Of a stretch of DNA of 64,000 nucleotides, positions 13,401-27,061 are shown piece by piece. Position 1 is the stretch's first letter. Every line of letters begins with the position of its first letter. The DNA is taken from assembly GCA_001695595.3 (NCBI GenBank), contig MBPM02000012.1:124001-188000 (forward strand), read 5' to 3'. This DNA is from Plasmopara viticola. Taxonomy: Eukaryota > Oomycota > Peronosporomycetes > Peronosporales > Peronosporaceae. The position numbers and the translations under genes were made by a program. The notes beneath the pieces are model-generated. The model was not told where the DNA came from, made no database searches, and saw only the letters and a program-made list of their open reading frames with translations.

Positions 13401-16400
13401 AACCCTAGGAGGCTTGCCGATACAAAGTCATGGTTCTCAAAGATGACGTCCTTGTCGAGAATGTACAATCGTGTGAGCCATCTTTGCCTGTTTGGTCATA
13501 CAACATACCATACTGGAATGAGTCTTTTTGGCACATCTTGTTTTCAGCCTGTGATCATTTTACTGTAGATCTTCACTCCACGTATACATTTTCTTAGTGG
13601 ATCGAGCTACTGTCACCTTACACTTTCTAATTGTTGCCACGAACTTGCAATTTCCAGCCCCTTACCTCGCTTCTTAAGTGCTTGTAAAGCTGCTCGCTTA
13701 ATTATCGGATTGTTTGACGTTGAATTAGCCACTGCATTGTTTTTCCAGGAATCTGCTCGAGAAAGCTCGTTGCACCGTCAAAACACTCTGCAATGTGTAG
13801 AGGTCTGAATCAGGACTAATTAATACTCTTGTGGTCCACTCAGACCGTATATGGTCGATCGGGAAGACACACCATACATTCAGCGCATGCATTGTTCTGA
13901 GTAGCTCTTGCCCACGAATAGAGTACTTTTATCTGACTGGCTTCGTCTTTTGCCTGGTAAAAGCAATAAAATACTTTAGCTTTCCCTACTTCAAACGGAA
14001 ATTTTCTATTGCATATTACGAGGCGTCCATTTGAGAATCAAGTAGTTTGCAAAGTCTAGAGGACTAAGAATAAGTGGAAGCGTCAAGTGACGCTTGAGCT
14101 CAGTGAACCAGCGTAGACATGATCTCTCGAAAGCTCGATATCTTCACCAGGACTCTTATTCCTGTCGTCAAAGTGACACGCACCATGCAATCGCATTTTG
14201 GTTAACGCTGATCCGATTTTCAGAAATCGTATACAGCCCACTGTCCTTAGCAAGACAGTCGGACGGAAAAGGTCAACCGCGCTAGAATTCAATGTGCGCT
14301 GAGACGCCATATTAGTTGAGCCATACGCTTTCAACGTTGAAATCTACTTTAAATGGTACAATATACCCGTTTAAGGCCTTACACTTTTACCTATAAGCGG
14401 ATTCGATCACCTTGGAGACTCGTAACGCTTAGCACCAAGAAAGCTTTTGAGACAAGCGAAAGCAAATCTCGTTTAGGCCAGGTTTTTAGCGGAAGCAATT
14501 ATTAAAGCTTGTGAAAAATCGACTGAGTATAATCAGCAGGGCAAGGAGCGAGGATTTTGCCTAATGTAGGTTAAGTACATTCTTCGTCAGGCAGATCTAA
14601 ATCAGTCTTTTATCACTATCAATCAACCGCTTATAAAGGTCAGCATGTTGTTTTGGGCAAAGCAAAATAGTTTTTGTTGGACCTTTCACAGTTCTAGAGA
14701 CATATTGGTCAGCGTACACCGTCGACCTTCCCAAGAGCACCAAACATTTCTGCGCAGCAACTTAAGCCGAAATAAATTCTTTAGCTTAATAGTACTCCTG
14801 AAGTGCTCCTAGCACCCGTCCAAGCTTCATCCCTAATCATGTATTTTTCAGATCAGCACATGAGTTTTTTTGGAAAATTAGCTCCTAAAGGCGAATTGTT
14901 GCACACTAACATCATCTTCGAAAGAAAGCTCTCGTTATTGTCATAGGGAAACAAAAAGTGCGATGCGTGTACAGGCAGAGCAACTTATCGCATGCTCGAT
15001 CGCGGCCATCGTCAGATGTGCACAGTAATTGGAAGCCTTGTACTGAGACGCACGGCGGTCGGTTCCATCCAAAGCTCACATGACGTATGGATATTGAGGT
15101 CTTCCCCTTCTCAAGGTGCCAGGGAGCATCAAAGTAGCCGCAGCTCGACCGCCAAGGCCAGTTACAGAGGATTCTCGCGCGCATAAATTGAGTCACGCAG
15201 TTTCTGCTTCTCCTCATGAAAGACGTGCAATGCCGAAGTGGGGGAAGCCTACTTCACCGCTGCTTCACCACCAAGACGAGCATTAATTCCATGTACTGTA
15301 CGCTAAAGAGTGGAAGCGCTTTTATGAGAGCCGAGCGCCTCTACCAAAGCGGCATGACCATCAACGATTAGCCGCAGTCCGTTAGATTGGAATACGAAAG
15401 AAGTAACTCCATACCCGCGCTCGGAGTTTAGGCTCCAGCGCAAGACGTTACATCTCAGAGTTGTAGTGTATATATCAAAATGAGTGGGCAAAGCCCACGA
15501 GCGTAAAATATGTAGCTGCGTCTGGGGTCATTTCTCTAGATATTGGGCCGTGTCGGCCACAACACTGAGGAAACGAGGGTATTCTTGAGCCTTTCTTGTC
15601 TTATGGCTGCTTACAACATCAATCAAGTTACTTAAGCGAGAATTAGTGAGGTACCACTAGAGCAGGCATAGCCGTACTGAAACATAGGCTCTTTTGATCA
15701 AATTTGCTTTTCACTATGCCTTGCAAAGGGTGGCCTCTCGAAAAGCTTGCATCTCGCGATACAGGTCAGCGTACTTTTGTCCTGATGACTAACATTTGAA
15801 TGCATCAATTAGGCACTTTCCATACAGACTTTGACACAGAATGGTGTCAGGTATAGGTACTCGGCAGTTGTGGAGTCTCGAGGCTCTTTGCCCATTTCAT
15901 TGGTGACATCGGTCGCTAAAGTCACCCAAAATAATACCGGGGATCATATAAGTCTCTTCTATTGGTCCTTGAAATTGCTGGCTCCTTCGACAAGGCGGAT
16001 CGTGGTCTCTGGAGCTCATCATGAAAGTTTTCGCTTTTGAGGGAAATGGCCGGTAAGTTTGACGACATGTCTAACAGCATTTTGGACGTTAAATACAAGT
16101 TTAGCAGCACTAACACTAATTTGGGACCACTTTGCAGCAAAGACATATAAGAGCAATAGCCCGAGCACCCGAGGTCTTCTCATCATCCAGAGGGGAAGGT
16201 CTCCGGGCGAATGAGGATAATAGACGCGCATTTCTCGCCGTTTTGTAATAGATGACCTCCCTTGAGCCCTACTTGCATGAACGACTCTCTGAAGGGCACC
16301 CTTTGTTATCGGCGTGGTCTTAGGCAGCAAAACGCCATGATATAGAGACTCTTTTGCACGTCGAATTAACCTTTTTGGGATCTTGCTAGGTAATTATTAA

Positions 16401-18180
16401 TTGAGCCGGTCAGCCAATACCCTTATTCGCTTCCTTTTCGGTCATTAGTATGCCCAAATCGATTGTTCGTAACAGAGTCAAAGAGTGGTGGATATCACTT
16501 ATCCCTCTCCTATTGCATGTAAGGCATGCTTATTTAATGAAGAAAACTTCGGACCATTTTTCATAGGTAAAGTCCTCTATAAACACACCATTATAAGAGC
16601 ATTAAAAGTGTTAGCTTTTGGTGCAGAACAAGCACTCTACCGGTATCAATATCGATTTGCATACGAAGGTAGTAGACATGTCTATATTTTTTGCCAATAT
16701 CGCATAACTGGTATTTGTCGCCAATCAAAAAACAGTACATAGCAGTGTCTAAAAGAAACTATGAAAGGTTGCTTGCCGAAAGAACATATATTTTCTGCAT
16801 TCTTCAAGTATGCAGAGCGCCTATATGACAAATTAAGTCTATAGACCTTCTTGTATTCAATTGAGTCAAGCTCAAGCTTGTCGTTCTTGAAGCCAAGGAA
16901 ATCGAAGTCTGGTCTGTAAAAAAAATTGTCATCAATCTTTATAGAGGCAACTTGATGGTGTTGTTGTATAAAATCCGAGGAAGCAGACCGAAGCAAACGA
17001 GAAAATTGCGCCAATGGATGCAAACATGTGAAAGATGGCTTGATGCAAAGACTTGCCTTTTCATCGAAAGGGGGGCGTAAAAAAGTTAACCAGCAACGGC
17101 AACACGCCATGTTAAACATTGTCCTAAAAAGTACTTTTGCATTGGGACTATCCATAAAACAATGCGTATGCGGAATTTTGGATCACGAAGTAAAGTACAG
17201 GTGTCTTCTAATGAGTTTGTGTCAAGAGACTTATCCGGTTTAAAAAAATCGAGGATGTGTAGAAATCCAGACGAAGTTTAGGAAAATGATAGACTTTAAA
17301 TGGTAGAAGTAAATGACTGAGAGCCACCAGCAAGGCTATAGCAGTACAGAAATCCGAAAAGAGCTCTTCTATGTATCTCTACGCAATTTCCTCGAAGCAA
17401 CCAATGCGCCTCCTTTGTCTACTTTAAACCTCCGCCGTCCGACCATCAATCGACAACGGACCTTTTATAAGAAAATTTCAGCGACTGTGCTACATAGCAG
17501 CACTTGTTGTGTCAAGTTTAAGAATCTAAGACAAAGATGCTCGTACTCACATAGTGAAAAGCGACTTATTTTGCTTTTACTACGAGCGACATACTAAAAA
17601 ATGCTGGACTGCGAAGATAAGTTTTTTCGACACGAACGTCCAGTGGCTGGATAGCTTAAGCTTACGCTGGTGTGATACAGACATCGGAAGCCTTTCCAGC
17701 TGGTGTGTAGCGTAAAGCTTTTGCCTTTAATGAAGCAGAATTATGTTGCTAAAATACGGAGAACGGATTCCGGATAGATACCTACTTGTCTTTGCTTGAT
17801 ACACATTCGTTGCCATTAGGGTGAATTGTTTGGCTACGTTGTATAGGTAAACGAAGGACTTAAAAATCTGCAAAAAAAATTATCGATACCTATGAGTGTT
17901 TCCGAGGCGTAATAAGGAGCTAAGAAGCTTTTTAACTTGTGGTGTCGGAAGAGGTGAAACAGCAGTAGCTCGTTTAACTTATTCGAAGCAAATTATAAAT
18001 TATAAGGGTCAGGCGCCAGATATTTGATCCACGACATTACTAGAAGCCTAAGGCCTTTTATCTGACAAATCCAAGAGCTTTAAAATGCATCAAGACAACT
18101 TCTTTACATGTATAAGTAGCATAGACTGTAAATTTACATTTATTTTGTTCAGATTCTTGAGACTTCAGCTGAGGTTTCGA
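13401..18180. other. Intergenic region with unassigned ORFs
   Basis: This region may include further decayed parts of the minus-strand gypsy element, since RNase H and RT would lie upstream of its integrase, but I could not identify any clear motif. The longest ORF is minus 16682-17155 (157 codons). It has no signal peptide, membrane span or motif I recognise and lies in AT-rich DNA, so I regard it as doubtful. Others (minus 14912-15217, minus 16019-16330) are about 100 codons and equally unsupported. Confidence 0.5.
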
Positions 18181-20135
18181 CAAACCATACGAAGAGCACT
18201 GAGAAGTCCAGTATGTATGGCTCAACAAAGAGACTGAATGGTTCAGCGTCCAGTATGAAGCCCAAGAACTTGTCAACTGAGCGGAACAAACGCTCTTGAC
18301 GACACTGAAGCATAACAAATACCGTCGCGCTCGAGAACACGAGTGCCAACGCTGCAAGATGCTGTGAGTTTCAATGACCAAGCAACTTCAACCGCTTAGG
18401 CTAAGCAACTCCTTCTGAAGCAATAATGACACTACGATAACACCTGCTGGATTGCAATTAGCAACAACAGCAATATCAAGCTCAGATGCAACCTCAAGTG
18501 CAAGGTCAAATAATATAGGTTAACGAGCATTTCGAGGCTTTGGTTGCATCAAGTGTTGAGCAGGTAAAGAGATATTTTTTGTTTGTAAAAAAAAGAATTG
18601 GCAGAGCCATAAAGCTATAGATCAACGCAACGGAACAATACTTGGCCAATAAGCACCACTCGTTGGCAACATAGTCGTCCGACTTTGTGGCGTTCATCTC
18701 GAGCAACGGGCACTATTTAAAGCTCAACAGAGCACGCACTTAGGCCTAAAGCATTCATGTATGAAGGGAAACTATTTCCGAAAACGTCTTCAAAATGCAG
18801 GACTTGATGTCCCAAACTACATCGGAGATCAGTGAATTGAAAAAGTCTATTTCTCAGAATGGTTTACGGAAAAAGACCGCGAGGAAGTTGAAGGAAGAAA
18901 ATATTGATGCTTTCAGGATACCGTTAAAAGTGCCTCCAATATTAGGTTTGCCCATTACTTGAGTAAAAACTCTCGTGTACCGGCCAAGACGTTAAGAACA
19001 GTACTATGAGATCGGACCATCGTGCAAACAGGCAAAGACTCACAAGGTCAAAGCGATTCCAGGAGACGAAGAACAAGACCAACGGCAAGACTGATTCAGC
19101 AACATGCAACAAATGTGGCGTTGTCGGCCACGAATCTGAGTAATGTAACGTTTGAAGCGCAAGGAAGCAAATCGTTTCACTTGAGGTGCATATGCTATCC
19201 TCGAAGCAGAAGCTCAAGCGTCTTAAGGAGTGAGCCAAGAATAATCATCATCGTCATCGTCCAAATGCTTTTGCTAGATGATGTATTCATACATTTGGTG
19301 AAGCGGCTTGAGCTCGAAGTGATTAATGCTTGAATAATGCTGGTCGACCTTGGTAACGGCAAAGTTGTTTACCGTTTTTGCCAAACCGTGCACATGGATC
19401 TGCGAATACCTGCTTTCCCTTTGGTATCGAAAATATCTCAGGTCATGCTTGTCTTTAAGGACAAGACTATTGTAATCGACAAAGCATGGCTTCGTAAGCT
19501 GGTTTTATATACTGATTGGAGAACAGGACATATGATACTTGACACCAACATGGGACATTGCGAGGCAGTTCGCTGAAATTCGCCCGAGCAGCGTCCGAAA
19601 TAATGAGTTTTTAACGCAAGGCTCGCAAAAATTTGTTATTAGCATCAAGGCTATCATGTCCGCCATGGAATGACGCAGCTAATTTTATCTCAGCATTTTT
19701 TTTTAATTGTTGCGTCACACAAAGACATTAAAGCTGTCCTTGTTGACAACCCGCATGAATTCAAGAAGGTCGGGCTCTTGAAAAAAACAAGAATATAAAT
19801 ATCTTAAGGTCAACGCAAGCACAGAGCTATTTAGCGAGATTCCTTCAGTATTGAGCGCGAAGTTTTGCTACAGCCTGGTACCAAACCTGTCCGTCAAAAA
19901 AGGCTCCAGAGACCTGAACAGCGCGGGACAATCAAGAACGGATCAACCAAGCAGGACTAATCCTATCAGATACGCCTCATTTTTTGGCACACACGTTTTT
20001 TTTGCAAAGAAGCCTGTCGGCTGGCGCTTCGTGCACGACTATCGCCAACCAAAGCTAGCGATATTCTTACCGAGGTTGCGTAAGAAAAACGCTTTCGGCG
20101 TCATGACCAAATTACTTGATTTTTGTGCATAATCC
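18180..20135 (+). mobile_element. Ty3/gypsy remnant: gag, protease and RT start (copy 1)
   Basis: The order of decayed pieces fits a plus-strand gypsy element. A CCHC zinc knuckle of gag is encoded at 19105-19146 (C-NK-C-GVVG-H-ESE-stop-C), with a TAA just before the last cysteine. A protease-like stretch starts near 19340 (VDLGNGKVVYRFCQT). RT begins near 19845 with a basic stretch and SVKKGSRDLNSAGQSR, then FFAKKPVGWRFVHDYRQP at about 20000-20055, matching the conserved gypsy RT entry segment. The gag and RT parts align by eye with a second copy at 38.0-39.7 kb. Stops and frameshifts throughout show it is inactive. Confidence 0.8.
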
Positions 20136-20499
20136 TACTTTAAGGTTACCATGAAATTAAATTGCTATTGTTTGCCGTCTTTTTACCCCAAATGGTCTGT
20201 TTGAGTGGTGAGTCACTACTATGGGCCTAAGCAGAGCATTAGGTACGTTTCACTATGTGTCACGGTACATTACCGGCGACCCGACCTGCAAGCCCCAGCC
20301 TTTACCCTTTGATATCCCTCACACATCTTCACACCCTCGGCCATCTACTTGTTCACCAATATACTTTCAAGTTTGAGAGGAACGATAGATATGACCGCTT
20401 ATTATATCATGTTCTGCTAGAAATATTTTTTTCGAGTCGCTGTCACTCGGAGCAATGACTTGGATTAGATTTGACAGATCCAATTTGTATCACAGCATC

Positions 20500-21490
20500 C
20501 AGTCTGCTTACTCATAGAGATGCAACTGCGTTCGCTATCGAGAGGCTAAGCACTCAGATTCGGTGCCTTTGTCTGAGATGAGTGGCAACGGCTGGTTGAC
20601 CCACCAGCTTATCATTAGAGCTTTCAATACCGCTATGGTCCAATAATAGTCGGGCAAATACATACGCGAAAGTGTCGCAGCAAATACATGGAAGTTGTCA
20701 GAATTGTTAACGCAAAATTTATATTCCTCGAAATAAGACAACCATCTTGCTAGTTTTTTTCAGCAAGTGGGCCGTATTTATCGAGTTTTTTAAGTGAATT
20801 GACTTGTAGATATCACAACGGGCTTAGAGGGCAAAATGTACTTAGAACTTCAAAATGCGCACTCTGTTGCAAAAAACGTACGGATAATTGTTTTTGGTAG
20901 ACCTAACTTTCGAGGGCTGGATCATGACAGCTCTCATGACTGCCCTCATCGAGTTGCAGTATCGAACAACTAATGATTTGGTCGAAAGCATAGCAAATGA
21001 CGATTGCCGCTTTGTCTCGATTGCAAAAGCCAAACAGATGTTTGCTGAAGGTTTTCCTTGATACGACTAAAATCACCCTGGTCTGGACCTTCCAGCGCTA
21101 CTTTATGTCCCTTGTCAATTGTTTAATTAGAGGCTTATGAAGACCCGCATACTCAGCATTGTTCTTGCGCAAAGAGTTGACTGTGCTTTCTCATATTTCT
21201 GAGATCATAGCGTAGACCAAGCTAAATCTTGACTATTTACTAAGCCGCCAAAGGATTTGAGCTCCCATGCCACAAAGATACACTTGCCGATGCTCACGTA
21301 ATGTTTATTGGTCTCAATGCTTTTAACACTTTTCTCAGGCTGACTATATGTACCGGGACTATTCATCCTTAATAATAGAGCATCAGTATTTGCTCGTAGA
21401 GCTTAAAAGCCGTGATGTGTTCCAGCTGCTTGGCAACACAAAGGGCTGCAAGTGCAACCACATTCTCAAGCCAATAAAAGCCAGCAAATA
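20500..21490 (-). mobile_element. Ty3/gypsy RT/RNase H remnant, opposite strand
   Basis: On the minus strand, 20535-20760 encodes LARWLSYFEEYKFCV followed after a short gap by FAATLSRMYLPDY. This matches the RNase H end of gypsy polyproteins, where ARWLSFFAEYNF precedes ALSRRPD. Upstream on the same strand (about 20850-21480), broken frames contain KCIF, NNAEYAGLHKPLIKQLTRDI and further pieces in the order expected of the RT thumb and connection. Many stops are present. The orientation is opposite to the gypsy remnant that ends 400 bp away, so these are separate insertions. Confidence 0.68.
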
Positions 21491-24400
21491 TGCTAACTGC
21501 TAGTACGACAGATGCATGTATTCATTCTCAAACCTTCGCGATGGTTTAATGTCCAGACTACCAAACCTTTTATAGGATAAAGGGTTCAGGCAAGATATTG
21601 GCTTTGTGTTAGGCATGAAGTGTTCTGTCGCAAGACAATGGCCACGATAACGAGAGTCGTGTAACCCTATTCATTCATTTTTCGCTTTAAGTGCAGCGAA
21701 CGGTATGGTGCGGAGGTCGAATCACTGCACACGTCACCACTCTTTGTTTGAAAGATGAATAAAGAGTGGCGACCGGCTCACGCTAGCTATAAGCTAAACA
21801 TTGCAATAGTACCTGCGCAACTACTTTTCCCAAGGCAACACAGTAAGCTTAACAACATGTCCGGATGTACCCTGGATTTAAAAAATGGATAAATTTAGAA
21901 AAAGAAGTCACACATGCTCCTTGCAGCGATTATTTACGCCTAACGTTTTAGTCAGTGATGTTAAATGGGCTGTTAAATGCCCCGGTGACGCTTGAATACT
22001 TAGTGATGCAGCTGTTTTTAGCGTATTGGGCTATTGCCCAAAATCAATTCGACATTAATTCGTCATAGTCGGTTTATAAGAGAATAGGTGCCACACCAGA
22101 CTGGTAAAGCCTATTGTGGGATGCAAGCCGGAGGCGATGGAGTTTTCACAATTACAGGGAGCAGAAAGTGGAAGATCTTCTTTTTGCCGACTGGAAGGCC
22201 GGGCCAAACGCTGGGCACCCATCAAGAAATAACTTGACTAAAAGTTTTGGCCCCTAGAAAACATGAAGTATTAGTAATGAGTGACGTTTCTTCTGTTGAT
22301 ACTCAAAGTTCGCTCGCGCTTTTTAATCTACAGGCAAGGAAAATGTGCACTTCACAAATAGTTTCATGAGATTAAAGAGCCGGTGGCTTGGCGCCAATTT
22401 CCAAACAAGGGGCACTAGACCCATTAAATGGAAAGCAGCAGCCATACAGAGAAGGTTTAATTTGTCCTTAAGGACAACTGACTAGCTTATTCCTCCGAAA
22501 GGTTTTATAAGCAGCTCTCAGTCCTACAGGACTCTTTACGTTGACCTAATAACTCGGGCTCAGGACCTTTCACTACACTTCAATGATGCTATATTCGATT
22601 CGTCGCCTGCTGTAAAATTGGACACACGATCTGTATCTGGGCCGACGAAGAGAAAGTTCGCTCCGCCAAAGGGGTTCGGAGGATAGCATAAATTGCGTCT
22701 TAAGAGCCAGGGAAACTTTAGTCATGAATATTAACGTGGTAGGCTACTAGGGAAACAAGTATTTTCTATAGTGGGTAAGTGAACGATACGAACTATGCAA
22801 ATTTAGCCTTTTGGGAGCCTGACGACTTCCAAAAGATGCACACGCGGAAGAAGACCGGTAGCCATACATACTGATGTACATATAAAACCCATCTTGACTC
22901 TTGGCGGACTAAGACGCGTCTAAAATTCTCGCACAACGGTGGCCGGTTGTCATCATTTCAAAAAAGGTCGACTGCTTCTCTAAGAGAGAAGAATAGAACT
23001 ATGTCATCATCACTTCGATTGGTCAATTTAAAGGGTTTTCGACGTCCTCCAAATCGTAATGGACTTGATAGTGATATTTTTAGCATTTCGACAGCATTGG
23101 AGCATCGCTTTTCCTTGACATGGATAAGTATCACTGTTCACATTGATCCTTATAACATCATAGTTTCAAAAAGAACGGTCCCCGGATCGATTGAAAAAGT
23201 ATTAGCCGCCTAATTCCTCGCGACAAGGCTTTGGTTTGTCATGTTCGTACTTCCGTTGCTCACGCGGCTTCTTCTTAAAAACATTTGGGCAGTTAAACGC
23301 CCGAACCAAATTGACGGTATCGGAGGTACTGATTTCTCCTAAAGGACAAACGTCATAACGACTTAAAGACCTTGTTAAGCGGTCAATTAAGCTCCACTTA
23401 AAGCACGGGCTGGCAGAGACGATAATGAAACCGTTATAGTTGGAAATGACTGTTTCATAAATGTGTGACACTGAGCCGACAACTGCGAATTACAAAATTT
23501 TGCAAGCGGGGAATTAAGCTCGAAGGGCATTGTGAGTAGCATAGCGGTGTATAGATTCATCAGTTACACGTAGCAAAGCTCCGTAAGTAAGTCCCACAGA
23601 TTCGCAATGCACAGTATAAAGTATGCTTTGCGGGTGGGGGAAAAAGAGTTTTCATGTGTGGGAAACAAATTTTGCACGCGGGCAACATAGATCGTGGGTA
23701 ATATAGCATTTCAAGTAAAAACCATAGAGTCACTAACTGCAGGTGACAAAGCTTCTCAAGCGGGGAGCATCGATCCGCAAGACCCAAGGATAACAGATAA
23801 GTAGCGAAATAACACAGCTCCACTAGAAGAGATTGGGGATGCGATACAATATCGGTGTTTGGGCGTCATGAGCGATACCGCGGTTGACAGAGAAAGTCTA
23901 TTCCCAAAAAAACTCCACAAATTTACTCGCCGCCGTACAAACCTCCAATCAAAACACTGCTAGAGTTGTCAGATCTTTTTAGCCTCGAAGCTGACAAGCT
24001 TTTTGCTAAATTAAAAGCCGAGATTACTCTGAAATGATGATAGTAGATATGAAACCTTTTCTTGAAGATATACATACATTTTCTGTACTAGACGAACTTG
24101 TCTTGGATCAGCCTTATAGGCAGCATCCACTGCACCTTAGCCAGAGATCATAACGGATGTTAAGTATCCGGTACACACTATCTCAAGGAAACTACCTAGG
24201 TGTGGTGTTACCCGCGTAGTCTACCAAAAGCTACGGAATCACATGGCACTTTGCACAGAAGAGACCTGCGTGACGATCTAAGATCTCCCATCGAACAACT
24301 GCTTCCATTTCTTGGTAGATGTTTGCAACCGAATGCACTTTAAGACTCATTCCTTGCGCAGTGATAAGGTCTATACTTTAACTTATATAATACACTATTT

Positions 24401-24720
24401 ATTCATATATATTTTCCTGTTGGCACACAACCATTCTCACGAGCACCGTGACTGTGTTTGCTATTTATGTCATAAGGTTTACCATACAGTGTTGCGTGTG
24501 TGGTGCGGTGCTTGGTTCAAGTGCTGTACAAACATGACGCAATGCGCGTTGTCAACTTGTGCAGCACATAGCCAAACTTTTGTGTCAAAAGCTGCGTTGA
24601 AAGGAGCTGCTAACCCCCAGTTTTCCACTTCCTATCTTCTCGGTATTTGATTGGCTTGATTGGCTGTTGAGACACAAAAATGCACAAAAAGTCGAAAAAT
24701 AGAAAAGTAGGTGGAAGTCG
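21491..24720. other. Intergenic region, nothing assignable
   Basis: Only short ORFs occur (for example plus 22947-23213, 88 codons; minus 23202-23471, 89 codons; plus 24312-24650, 112 codons with a hydrophobic stretch). None shows a motif I recognise. The DNA may include more decayed retroelement sequence. Confidence 0.5.
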
Positions 24721-24732
24721 AAAGTGAAATAG

Positions 24733-25580
24733 GAGGAGCTGAAGCTAAGTTTGTGGTTGGTGAGAACGACGCAGAGGAGGTCGAATTTGTGCCGGTACTG
24801 TAGACTGCAGAGGACGCACAACGAACTCACGGACAGTTGGATTGTGAAAAAGTTTCGTGTAGAACTTCAGCTAAGCGAGTTGTTCGGTCAGTTCGCTTAT
24901 CAGATCAAGAGACTTTGTTAAGCATGTTTACAAGAGGTACAGAGTAAATCTCGAGAAATTCGAACAACAAGTCGCAAGGATCAACGAGAAGCTCGTTGTC
25001 GATACGTGTTGACCGAGGGTTGGTACGCAGTGGCTGGCTTTACATGCAGGCGAATGTCATGTACGTGTATGAGTAAGAGTTTAGGTTGCGTAATTAATTG
25101 AGAGTTTTTAGGAAAAGGTGAAAAGGACGATATTTCGGACTGATTAAGAGAACGACTGTAGCAACAGGAGAGTAGTGGGCATCGCTGCAGTACTACAAAG
25201 GCAGCAACTTTGTCAAGCTACGTGAAGAGATGCAGTTGCAGGATGGCATGCTGTCTGTAGCTTTTTAGAGCCCGATGAAACCAAGCGAACGTTTTGTTTT
25301 ATGGTAGCTGGTGAAGATTCTTTTTGTCTGCTCTGGATCGAAAGTCGAAGATGCGAGCGCCTGGGTGTGTCTATTCCAGAGTATGTCAGGCGGTGACATT
25401 ATTCCGCCTTCTGCTTCCCTACTCAGTTCGTTTTCCAGTACCAAGCAATTACAATCGGTGGATGGGTCAAACGGTGCTCGTATTCGCACTAACACGATCG
25501 ATGCACGGAGCATTCGCATCGTCGCAGAGCTGCATCGAGTGCTTTACACAAGCAAGTCTCCGAAGGCGTTGAAATTTTAA
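24733..25580 (+). pseudogene. Possible decayed coding region of unknown family
   Basis: One frame is open from 24733 to 25101 except for a single TAA at 24919, giving about 123 codons of charged sequence (for example RVELQLSELFGQF, then RYVLTEGWYAVAGF). Downstream, overlapping frames contain further protein-like text, including an 89-codon ORF at 25311-25580. I recognise no family. It could be a decayed gene or retroelement part, or simply a chance open stretch. The evidence is weak. Confidence 0.2.
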
Positions 25581-27061
25581 AAGCTTCATCAGCTCTTTCG
25601 ATTCCCGGAACCATGTGCTCTTCGCAAATTTCACGCAACACTGTATAGTAAAAGTCTCAATGGAAAGACTAAATTCTTACGCTATTATGTAAAAACTATT
25701 TCTTTTATCTTTTGCTGATGCCGTCATACTCTAAGTCCGAAGCACGCGACACTCACGCACTTGTACAACGCAGCTTGGTAGAAAATATCACAAGATTCCG
25801 ATAGCCGCACATCCCGTCTTCTGCAGCGATGTTTAAAACGACGGACTTTTTGGCGCGCCAATGGCACAAACCATACATTGATAGAGTTTAGTATCGGTAG
25901 TATTGACTCGCTTATTAAAACTAATTCTGAAGTATAGGTATTTTGAGCTAGAACACATAACTCTGAGTGCTCGACTATTCGCATGTCAGCAAGTGCGAGC
26001 TCCTGCGTCATGACTCGATCCGTACGATTAAACATGTCTTTTACGTTGTTTTCCAGCGTTTGCGTATCAATCTCGATCTCTGGGGGCTCTTACTTTTCTC
26101 ATTTATGCACAATTAAGCTGTAGACAAGTAAAGATAATCGACTTTAAAGGTTTTGTATGTCTCAATTCCCATCACCCATTCGCTGGTCGCAAATTCGGAG
26201 ATATTCAAAGTATACCCATAAGGCTACACGACGGACGAGTGTGTCTTCATCTTTGTCTTTTGACCTTCTGTGGCTTTTTCGACTTTACTCTACGGCTGGG
26301 AGCCAAAATGTCGATGGGACCTTTGGCGTACAGGCTGTTGCAGGCAAATACGAGGTCGGGGAAGGCGTTCCACATTTTGTGTAGAATTGGTCTAGTGTCG
26401 TCTTGCGCAGGTGTCGAGCAACTATATATAGTCAGTCAGTTTTATCGTCGCCTTTGAGTGATCAATTGACAACGGCTGTTGTGTGATCGCACAGATATGG
26501 GTGGGCAACTGACGGCGAGGGAAGAAATGTAAAGCGCCAAAATTCTTCCTTTGTTTGAGCTGACAGTAATGCTTTAACGTTTACCAAACGCATGATGTAA
26601 AGAAAAATGCCGAAGTAATATCAAGTAGTAGTAGTTAGTACCTTGTATGAAAAAACCATTCACATGTACTAATAGTATTCAGCTCCGTTGCTAAGCATTG
26701 TCGTTCGTTGCGTTCGTCCGCTTCTTTTACATGATCTCTACTTCGATGTGCGTTGACAGTAAGTTTTCTGCACACACTTTAGCCTATCCTAACTTTTCAT
26801 TCGTTAAAAAGAGCTTGTCGTATGCATAACACAACAACAGCTGGAAAAGACAACAGATGTAGATAAGAAGCTCGTAAAGTTGGTCGATTTGTCGGGGCAC
26901 TCACGTCTCAACTCGTGGCCCCTCAGTCTCTCTTCTTCCTTTCGACCACGAGAATGAAGCAATATTCTTACGACAGCTTAAATTATGACCCGGTGAGTTA
27001 ATGTACATTATTGCTGCTTGCATGACTATAGCTAACACAATGCCGCGTCCGACTTTTTTAT
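25581..27061. other. Intergenic region upstream of the second TKL kinase
   Basis: This stretch contains only short unassigned ORFs. The last 150 bp should include the kinase promoter or 5' leader. A short ATG-led frame at 26954 (MKQYSYDSLNYDP) ends at a strong-looking GTGAGT donor at 26993. A TATAG acceptor at 27031 would join it in frame to the kinase ORF, but the implied intron is only 39 nt, which is unusually short. Confidence 0.4.

Noticed and set aside
16682..17155. A 157-codon minus-strand ORF
   Set aside because: Long for the region, but without motif, promoter or family resemblance; a chance open frame in AT-rich DNA is as likely.
1..24846. The 15-mer GAACTCACGGACAGT at 3-17 and again at 24824-24838
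   Set aside because: Flanks do not align, so there is no usable repeat boundary; possibly traces of an old common repeat.
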